From Cutibacterium porci (GTDB taxonomy: Bacteria > Actinomycetota > Actinomycetes > Propionibacteriales > Propionibacteriaceae): a stretch of 64,000 bases of DNA. The stretch spans positions 434,001-498,000 of the forward strand of contig NZ_VUMG01000001.1 of assembly GCF_009696315.1 (NCBI RefSeq), read 5' to 3'. Shown piece by piece: positions 54,851 to 61,323 of the stretch. A model generated the notes under the pieces. It did not search any database. It had not been told where the DNA came from and saw nothing but the letters and a program-made list of their open reading frames with translations. Within the stretch, counting starts at the first letter, position 1. The number at the start of each line of letters is the position of its first letter. Made by a program: the position numbers and the translations under genes.

Positions 54851-57390
54851 CGCTTCTCCTGCCTGACGAGTAGTGCAACGGGCATGACGTCAAGGAGATC
54901 AGCGAGCTTGACGGTGCCTCCCCGTCGGGTCTGTCCCGTGATGACGTCGGTGAATGTTTCTTCAGGCAACACGACTTGATGGTTCAACCAACCGCCGCGC
55001 CCCTCTAAGGCTCCGGCTAGTCGCGTTGCGATGGTGATGGCTATGGGGGGCTCGTCGTCGATTCCTCGGGCGAATGCCACCGCGTGCCCAGTAGTCGTCG
55101 CGACGGGACGGTAACTGGCGTGATCGCCACGGAAAGCGTCGGCATGTCGGTGCCGCACATCAAGGGCCCGGTGAACGACAAGTAACTTTTCGGCGTCCAG
55201 GCGGTCTTCCGGTGAGACTGCGTCGAGGCCTTTCTCCACGGCACGCAATAGCTGACTACAACGATTGTGGTCTACCGGGCGACGGTTATCCGGATCTACC
55301 AGCGACAAGTCCACGACCTCGCAGCCCTGGTAGGTGTCAGGCACGCCGGGCATGGTCAGCTGCACCAGGACTCGCCCAAGGATCGCGGCTCGCACCGCTG
55401 TACTCGCCGTCTCGGTGAAACTGTCAAGGGCGGTTGCAACAGAGTCGTCAGTGAGACAGAACCTTGCCAGATCCATCAGCGCGGACTCGTAGTCGTTGTC
55501 GGGGTCGGTCCAGGTGGTGTGGGACTTCGCTTCTCGCACTGCCTTCGTGAGGTAGGCGACGAGCCTGTCTTCGCTGATAGGTCTAGCCCCGGCAGCAGTA
55601 CCGGGTAGGCGCCAGGTGCCAGCCAAGGTTTGCCATAGCAGGTTGATCGTCGCACCATCGAGGAGTTCAGAGCGTTGATCGGCGGTGGCCGTCTCTAAAG
55701 CTGCAACGGTGTGCTCCCACTCGTGCGGAAACTCCGTTAAGGAGGCCAGGCGGGCCCGGACGTCGGTCGATCGCTTCGTGTCGTGGGTCGACAGAGTCGT
55801 CATCGTCGTCGGGTAATTCTCGCCGAGACTGCTGGCAAAATCATGGAAATCGTCGACGGAAATGCCAGCCACTTCAGGGTCGCAGCCGACTTCATTAACT
55901 GCGGTGAACCGGGTGTAGCGGTAGAAAGCGGTATCTTCTTTTGCCTTTGCCATTACAGGCCCACAGGTTTGCGCGAAACGCACCATGAACTCGTCGCGGC
56001 TGGCTTGCACTACCGGATCGGTCGAGGGGCCGAGTCGTCCGCACACCATGTCGACGACTAGTTCAAGGGTGTCGTGTTCCTCTTCAGGCAACTCCAGACG
56101 GGCGAGGTTCGCCGCAGCTTCGATGACCTTGACCTCACCGGGCCCAGGAACACGACCAGGCTCAAGGTAAGCGCGGTAACGATTCATTGCTACGAGAAGC
56201 TCGGTGATAGCTCTCGTCAACTGACGCCGGGTGTGGTCGCGCAGCATGATGTCAGAGGCGCAAATATCCATGGCACCATTCGCCAGGCGGTTGAGCTCGG
56301 TGACGAGCATGTCGTCGAGCACCTCGCGCTTCGCCTGATCCAGCTGCGCGGGGAAAGAGAGCCTGGAGTCGTCGTCAGCACAAATACGTTCGTAGAGTGC
56401 GCCTAGCGGCACTAACCCGGTTGGGTCGATGAACAGCCCGTCAATGCGCAGCAGGGAATCGTAGCCAGTTGTGCCCGCACATGGCAGTTCGCCAGATAGG
56501 GTCTCGGACGGTTCGAGGATCTTCTCGACGACGACCCATGCGCCCCCGGTGGCTTGTCGCAGGTCCGCCAGGTACTTGTGCGGATTGGCTAAGCCGTCCG
56601 GGTGATCAATGCGGAACCCGTCAATGAGCCCGTCATGATAAAGCTGCAGCAGTTTGGCGTGCGATGCGGTAAAGACGTCGTCATTCTCGACGCGGATGGC
56701 CGCCAGGGTGTCGACGTTGAAGAAGCGGCGATAGTTGAGTTCTTCGGTGGCGACCTTCCAGTACGCTAGCCGATACCACTGTTGGTCGAGCAATTCAGCC
56801 AGCGGCAAGGATTCGGTGCCTGGGCGCACTGGAAAGACGTGATCGTGATAGACGACGACGTGCTCGGCATGGGTAGTGCCGTCATGATCGGTGATGTCTC
56901 GGGTTTCGACGTGGATGGTGCCGGCCGTCAACTCGGTGCCGATGCGATCACCAAGGATCGCCATGAGGATCGACAGTGACCTCGAGACGTCGACGTCGAA
57001 CCAGGCCGCGTACGGAGAGGAAGGGCCATCGCGCAGCACGCTCCACAATGCGTAGTTGTGCCATAGCGGCGTCGGCACAGCCATGTGGTTAGGGACGACG
57101 TCGACGACGATGCCTAATCCAGCGTCGTGGGCCTTGGCACACAACCTGCGAAAATCCTCCTCGCCACCACACTCCTGTGAGATCCGGGTGTGGTCCACGA
57201 CGTCATAGCCGTGGGTGGATCCGGGCGCTGCCTGTAAAATCGGCGAACAGAACAGATGGCTCACGCCAAGGTGAGCTAGATGGTCAAGCTGAGCGATGGC
57301 GTCAGCGAAGGTGAAGTCCTCGTTGAACTGCAGACGGTAGGTTGAGGTGGGCGCGGCTGACGGGGGCTTGGGAGTCGTCACGACATTCAC
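54847..57390 (-). CDS. treY: Maltooligosyltrehalose synthase
   Basis: A GH13 enzyme of about 847 residues. It converts the reducing end of maltodextrin into a trehalose unit by transglycosylation within one chain. Motifs: STYRLQFNEDFTF at the start, VVDVVPNHMAVP, the nucleophile region IDGFRIDHPDGLANP, VVEKIL and TTLSTHDTKRSTDVRARL. I choose the GTG at 57390 (GAAGG upstream); an ATG at 57423 would add 11 residues with no ribosome-binding site. Acts with treZ in the cytoplasm on glycogen-type dextrins. Confidence 0.94.
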   Translation of the reverse strand: MNVVTTPKPPSAAPTSTYRLQFNEDFTFADAIAQLDHLAHLGVSHLFCSPILQAAPGSTHGYDVVDHTRISQECGGEEDFRRLCAKAHDAGLGIVVDVVPNHMAVPTPLWHNYALWSVLRDGPSSPYAAWFDVDVSRSLSILMAILGDRIGTELTAGTIHVETRDITDHDGTTHAEHVVVYHDHVFPVRPGTESLPLAELLDQQWYRLAYWKVATEELNYRRFFNVDTLAAIRVENDDVFTASHAKLLQLYHDGLIDGFRIDHPDGLANPHKYLADLRQATGGAWVVVEKILEPSETLSGELPCAGTTGYDSLLRIDGLFIDPTGLVPLGALYERICADDDSRLSFPAQLDQAKREVLDDMLVTELNRLANGAMDICASDIMLRDHTRRQLTRAITELLVAMNRYRAYLEPGRVPGPGEVKVIEAAANLARLELPEEEHDTLELVVDMVCGRLGPSTDPVVQASRDEFMVRFAQTCGPVMAKAKEDTAFYRYTRFTAVNEVGCDPEVAGISVDDFHDFASSLGENYPTTMTTLSTHDTKRSTDVRARLASLTEFPHEWEHTVAALETATADQRSELLDGATINLLWQTLAGTWRLPGTAAGARPISEDRLVAYLTKAVREAKSHTTWTDPDNDYESALMDLARFCLTDDSVATALDSFTETASTAVRAAILGRVLVQLTMPGVPDTYQGCEVVDLSLVDPDNRRPVDHNRCSQLLRAVEKGLDAVSPEDRLDAEKLLVVHRALDVRHRHADAFRGDHASYRPVATTTGHAVAFARGIDDEPPIAITIATRLAGALEGRGGWLNHQVVLPEETFTDVITGQTRRGGTVKLADLLDVMPVALLVRQEKR

Positions 57391-57456
57391 TGTAAGGGGA
57401 CCTTCAGACAGGTCTGCGTACATCCATGTTCTGAACGGCGCGGTTCAGCCCGGCGA

Positions 57457-58419
57457 TTACGCGAGATGTTCGGAGGCCCACAACCAGGCGCGTAACCGGC
57501 TTGCCCTTTCGCGTTGGAATTCGCGGAATTGCGGCATTCCTGCTGGGTCTGGCTTGCGGCATTCGCGCTCTGATAGCCCTAACACGGCCACAAGAAGGTC
57601 AACGATGGGTTCAACTGCTGGTTCACCATGAGTGGACGGGGAGAACTCCGCTGCGACGCGCTTGACGAGGTTGTCGGCGCGATTCCATCGCGGGGCGTCA
57701 ATCGGATCGGTATGAATGATGTCAATGATGAGCCCAGCGGCGTCAACCCATGCTGGGCCAATGACAGCGTGGGACCAATCGACGAGAACGGCTCCGTCAG
57801 CGCGTAACAAGACGTTGTCTGATCGTATGGCACCATGGACGACGGTCTCGCCGTGGCAGTGGTGGGCGAGTCGCTCAACGCGTCCGGCGAGGTCGGGCAG
57901 GCGCTCGATGAGCCATGGGTCGAGGTCGGCGGGGGTGTCGGTCATGAACTGTTCCCACACCGATGGGGTGTTTTGTAAGCGCGCCTCGAACGATTCCCAT
58001 GGTTCGTGGAAACCAGCCGTCACTTCAGCCAAGCGGGATAGGCTCTCAAGAGTGGCGTCAATATCGTCATCAGACCAGGGCAGGTTGGGGTGAGGACCCT
58101 CGACGTCGGAGGTGACCATGCCCACCCATCCGTCGACGTCAATGCGGCCAAGTAGGTGTGGGGCGGGTGCAGCCGCAGGGAGTAGAGACAGCAGAGTGGC
58201 TTCGCGGCGGTTGAGGTTAGGGGTGTCATCGTTGATCGAAGGATGGCCAACTTTGACAAACGCGTGGGAGCCGTCAGCAGTGACGACGCGCGATGCCGTG
58301 CCGGGAGTAGTGCCGTGGGTCTGGACGTTATCGACGGAGACGGGGGATCCTAGGATTTCGGTAACCCGATGGTGAACTGAATCGGGTAACTGATCCCAGC
58401 GAATTCGTGACGGTTTCAT
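57457..58419 (-). CDS. Aminoglycoside phosphotransferase-like protein with altered catalytic loop
   Basis: A 320-residue protein of the APH/choline-kinase fold. An N-lobe with HAFVKVGHP, then the catalytic loop VVHGAIRSDNVLL and the metal motif VLVDWSHAVIGPAW. In the family the loop reads H-G-D-x4-N; here the Asp is Ala (codon GCC), while the Asn is kept. It may be a pseudokinase, or the neighbouring Asp may act instead. GAGGAGG is directly upstream of the ATG at 58419. It lies upstream of treY on the same strand and may share a transcript; a link to trehalose or maltose phosphorylation is speculation. Confidence 0.75.
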   Translation of the reverse strand: MKPSRIRWDQLPDSVHHRVTEILGSPVSVDNVQTHGTTPGTASRVVTADGSHAFVKVGHPSINDDTPNLNRREATLLSLLPAAAPAPHLLGRIDVDGWVGMVTSDVEGPHPNLPWSDDDIDATLESLSRLAEVTAGFHEPWESFEARLQNTPSVWEQFMTDTPADLDPWLIERLPDLAGRVERLAHHCHGETVVHGAIRSDNVLLRADGAVLVDWSHAVIGPAWVDAAGLIIDIIHTDPIDAPRWNRADNLVKRVAAEFSPSTHGEPAVEPIVDLLVAVLGLSERECRKPDPAGMPQFREFQRERASRLRAWLWASEHLA

Positions 58420-58549
58420 GGACGCCTCCTCGTGACCCTGGCTCATACCATAGTTCACGGCGCGATCATTGGGTGGTGGCTCAGGGGCACGGGGCTCTCT
58501 GCGGAGAGGCGTGTACCGGACGGCGCCGTGGCGCTATGCAGGTTGCTGG

Positions 58550-59257
58550 TGTTAGTTGTCGTAGTGGTCTGGTGGTGGGGTGAGGGCGTTGAGGCGTGCT
58601 AGTTGTTCGGGGTGGGTGTCGTAGAAGTCGCGGTGTTCTCGGTAGGCTTCGGCTGCCAGGATGTTGCGCCATATTTGGGCTTGTTTGTCCCAGTTGGGGT
58701 CGTTGATGTTGGCTTTGGGGAGTTGGATTCGGCGGTGGTGGAGTTCTTCGAGGAGGCGTAGGTAGAAGAGGGCGTAGTCGTATCGGTGGTAGTCGATGTT
58801 GATTTTGGTTTTTCCGGCCCAGATTTTGTAGCGTTCTATGCCGATGTCGAATCGGGTGATGTCGTTGAATCGGATGTGGCGGTAGAAGAAGGGTCCGAAT
58901 CGGGTCCAGACTTTGTCGTAGTCGACGCCGTATCTGCGGAGTGTAACGTCACTGAGAATCCAGACGGGCGTTCCGAGGAAGAAAATGAAGCAAAGCCATC
59001 CTGCGATGCTGTCTCGGATTCCGTCGGAATTACTCAGGAATACTGACAGCATGCCCCAGGTGATATCTGCTGTGATGGGCAGCCATACCGGGACTAGGCC
59101 TCTGGCTTGGGATAATACGCGTGGGTGGTGTGGGTCCCATCCCATGACGCGTAGTGCTTCTTGGACTCGGTAGGCTCCGTCGGCGGGTAGTTCGAGTGAT
59201 GCGTCATCGTTGGGGCCGAATTCGCGTGGCCCGGCACTGTTGTCTACAAACATGATT
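58550..59257. repeat. 708-bp near-perfect duplicate, copy A
   Basis: This segment matches 60611-61318 at a constant offset of 2061 bases. I counted three base differences, all clustered at about 58612-58621, near the 3' end of the gene. The match begins two bases after the stop codon and ends four bases before the start codon, so it is almost exactly one reading frame. Confidence 0.93.
58552..59253 (-). CDS. RHS-linked putative immunity membrane protein, copy A
   Basis: A 233-residue protein with two transmembrane helices (about 54-75 and 84-103) followed by a PH-like beta domain (~107-165; YDKVWTRFGPFFYRHIRFNDITRFDIG) and a helical C-terminus ending FYDTHPEQLARLNAL, then PPPDHYDN. It is identical to copy D (60613-61314) except for three residues. 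Placed downstream of an RHS protein and three paralogues, it is best read as an immunity protein. A short relic of an RHS C-terminus precedes it. No Shine-Dalgarno is evident. Confidence 0.75.
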   Translation of the reverse strand: MFVDNSAGPREFGPNDDASLELPADGAYRVQEALRVMGWDPHHPRVLSQARGLVPVWLPITADITWGMLSVFLSNSDGIRDSIAGWLCFIFFLGTPVWILSDVTLRRYGVDYDKVWTRFGPFFYRHIRFNDITRFDIGIERYKIWAGKTKINIDYHRYDYALFYLRLLEELHHRRIQLPKANINDPNWDKQAQIWRNILAAEAYREHRDFYDTHPEQLARLNALTPPPDHYDN

Positions 59258-59261
59258 CCCG

Positions 59262-59291
59262 TTATTTGGAGGCATGTGGTTTAGGGAAACT
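59262..59291 (-). pseudogene. Relic of an RHS protein C-terminal tip
   Basis: Read on the minus strand, 59291-59262 gives SFPKPHASK and a TAA, eight bases before the copy A start. The intact RHS protein ends SFPGLHVAK and TAA, nine bases before the copy D start. Shared residues are S, F, P, H and K, with the same spacing to the next gene. I take it as the trace of an earlier toxin module; it is very short. Confidence 0.45.
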
Positions 59292-59298
59292 GGTGGTG

Positions 59299-59871
59299 CT
59301 AGGCGTCGTAGTGGTCTGGTGGGGGGATGAGGGCGTTGAGGCGTGCTAGTTGTTCGGGGTGGGTGTCGTAGAAGTCGCGGTGGTCGACCCAGACGTCTTC
59401 GGCGAGGCCATTGCGCCATATTTGGGCTTGTTCGTCCCAGTTGGGGTCGGTGATGTCGGCTTGGGGGAGTTGGATGTGGCGGTGGTGGAGTTCTTCGAGG
59501 AGGCGTAGGTAGAAGAGGTGTCCGAATCGGGTCCAGATTTTGTCGTGGTCGACGCCGGGTCGGAGCCATAGGCCTTGGGCTAGGCCTGTATATGGTGCGG
59601 CGAGGGATCCGAGGATAATAATCCATCCGGCATATCCTTCTCTGAAGCCGTCGGTGTTGTCGAGGAACATCGAGACTCCAGCCCATGTCATCAGGGCCCC
59701 GAGAGGCAGCCATGCGGGGATCATGATGTGGGCGAGGGAAAAGGCGCGGGGTTGGTGGGGGTTGCGGCTCATGACTCGTTCCATGCGGGCGATGCCGTAG
59801 ATGCCTTCTGCGTAGGGTGCCGTGGGTGGGTTGTCCATGTCTGCTGATAGGTAGCGGGGTTCGACGCTCAT
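59299..59871 (-). CDS. RHS-linked putative immunity paralogue B, internally deleted
   Basis: A 190-residue paralogue of copies A and D. It keeps the two transmembrane helices (IPAWLPLGALMTWAGVSMFL and GYAGWIIILGSLAAP), the start of the PH-like domain (DHDKIWTRFGHLFY) and the C-terminus (FYDTHPEQLARLNAL), but 40 residues of the PH-like domain are missing. The loss is in frame between GGTAGAAGA repeats, so the protein is still made in principle. Whether it still protects is doubtful. Two possible ATG starts (59871 and 59838). Confidence 0.65.
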   Translation of the reverse strand: MSVEPRYLSADMDNPPTAPYAEGIYGIARMERVMSRNPHQPRAFSLAHIMIPAWLPLGALMTWAGVSMFLDNTDGFREGYAGWIIILGSLAAPYTGLAQGLWLRPGVDHDKIWTRFGHLFYLRLLEELHHRHIQLPQADITDPNWDEQAQIWRNGLAEDVWVDHRDFYDTHPEQLARLNALIPPPDHYDA

Positions 59872-59901
59872 GTCGTTTGTTTGTGGGGTTGGCGCGACCG
59901 C

Positions 59902-60561
59902 TTAGACGGTCGGCGGTCGGACGAGGGTGTTGAGCTGCACAAGGGCGTCGGGGTGTGTGGCGTAGTAGCTGGTGTGGTGGTCGTAGATGGCGGTGGCAAA
60001 GATGTTGCGCCAATGTTGGGCCCAAGTGGGCCAGTCTGGATGGTCGGGTGAGCCCTCGGGTAGGTCGATGGGTCGGGTGTGAAGGGTAGTTAGTAGGTGC
60101 AGGAGCGCCCGGTCGACGTCGTGAGCGTGATGGTTGATGCGCAGTCGGCGTCCCGACCCATCAGTGATGAGGTAGCAGTTGGGTGTGATGGCAAGTTTCG
60201 TGATGCTGCGTGCGTCGATCGTTCGCCGGAAGGGGCCGATGTGGATGGAGATGGTGTCGTCGTCAATATGGGTGCGGTAGAAGAGGCCGTAGACGATCAT
60301 GATGTAGCCGGGAAGGGTGACGGATAGTTGGCAGCCTATGGACAGAATGGGGTAGTCGCCCGGTTTGGAGATGACCCACCACAAGAAGGGGGTGGTGATG
60401 ACGGCGATGATGAGTCCTCGTCTGATCCATTTCCGCGGGGGGCGTAGGCGCTGGGGGCTGGCTGGGTCTTGCGTTGACTGCTCGTCAGGTGCGTAAGCGA
60501 CGGGCTGGTCCGAAGGTTGTGAGGCCCACGGGTGGGTGAACGTGAGGGGTTCGGCAGTCAT
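59902..60561 (-). CDS. RHS-linked putative immunity paralogue C, divergent
   Basis: A protein of about 219 residues with the same architecture as A/D but low identity: two transmembrane helices (IIAVITTPFLWWVISK; IGCQLSVTLPGYIMIVYGLF), a PH-like domain (IDDDTISIHIGPFRRTIDARSITKLAI) and the C-terminal HWRNIFATAIYDHHTSYYATHPDALVQLNTL. It probably protects against a different toxin variant. AGAAAG lies six bases before the ATG at 60561; ATG at 60567 or GTG at 60591 are other starts. Confidence 0.68.
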   Translation of the reverse strand: MTAEPLTFTHPWASQPSDQPVAYAPDEQSTQDPASPQRLRPPRKWIRRGLIIAVITTPFLWWVISKPGDYPILSIGCQLSVTLPGYIMIVYGLFYRTHIDDDTISIHIGPFRRTIDARSITKLAITPNCYLITDGSGRRLRINHHAHDVDRALLHLLTTLHTRPIDLPEGSPDHPDWPTWAQHWRNIFATAIYDHHTSYYATHPDALVQLNTLVRPPTV

Positions 60562-60610
60562 GGTCATCTTTCTGGACGAGGTTAAACGCACGCCTGTTAT
60601 ATGACGAATC

Positions 60611-61318
60611 TGTTAGTTGTCGTAGTGGTCTGGTGGTGGGGTGAGGGCGTTGAGGCGTGCTAGTTGTTCGGGGTTGGCGTTGTAGAAGTCGCGGTGTTCT
60701 CGGTAGGCTTCGGCTGCCAGGATGTTGCGCCATATTTGGGCTTGTTTGTCCCAGTTGGGGTCGTTGATGTTGGCTTTGGGGAGTTGGATTCGGCGGTGGT
60801 GGAGTTCTTCGAGGAGGCGTAGGTAGAAGAGGGCGTAGTCGTATCGGTGGTAGTCGATGTTGATTTTGGTTTTTCCGGCCCAGATTTTGTAGCGTTCTAT
60901 GCCGATGTCGAATCGGGTGATGTCGTTGAATCGGATGTGGCGGTAGAAGAAGGGTCCGAATCGGGTCCAGACTTTGTCGTAGTCGACGCCGTATCTGCGG
61001 AGTGTAACGTCACTGAGAATCCAGACGGGCGTTCCGAGGAAGAAAATGAAGCAAAGCCATCCTGCGATGCTGTCTCGGATTCCGTCGGAATTACTCAGGA
61101 ATACTGACAGCATGCCCCAGGTGATATCTGCTGTGATGGGCAGCCATACCGGGACTAGGCCTCTGGCTTGGGATAATACGCGTGGGTGGTGTGGGTCCCA
61201 TCCCATGACGCGTAGTGCTTCTTGGACTCGGTAGGCTCCGTCGGCGGGTAGTTCGAGTGATGCGTCATCGTTGGGGCCGAATTCGCGTGGCCCGGCACTG
61301 TTGTCTACAAACATGATT
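60611..61318. repeat. 708-bp near-perfect duplicate, copy D
   Basis: Matches 58550-59257 (offset 2061) with three clustered base differences at about 60673-60682. The matching block ends just outside the coding frame on both sides; flanking sequences differ. Confidence 0.93.
60613..61314 (-). CDS. RHS-linked putative immunity membrane protein, copy D (cognate)
   Basis: A 233-residue protein, 230/233 identical to copy A; it reads FYNANPEQ where A reads FYDTHPEQ. Two transmembrane helices and a PH-like domain as in copy A. It starts nine bases after the stop of the RHS protein, so it is the cognate immunity candidate for the present toxin end. A membrane location suggests that the toxin acts at, or is stopped at, the membrane; this is inference. 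No enzyme motif. Confidence 0.75.
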   Translation of the reverse strand: MFVDNSAGPREFGPNDDASLELPADGAYRVQEALRVMGWDPHHPRVLSQARGLVPVWLPITADITWGMLSVFLSNSDGIRDSIAGWLCFIFFLGTPVWILSDVTLRRYGVDYDKVWTRFGPFFYRHIRFNDITRFDIGIERYKIWAGKTKINIDYHRYDYALFYLRLLEELHHRRIQLPKANINDPNWDKQAQIWRNILAAEAYREHRDFYNANPEQLARLNALTPPPDHYDN

Positions 61319-61323
61319 TGGAG

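Noticed and set aside
59204-60025. 273-codon minus-strand frame across immunity genes B and C
   Set aside because: Arg/Pro/His-rich composition typical of an out-of-frame reading; the PH-like paralogues in the other frame are conserved as proteins.
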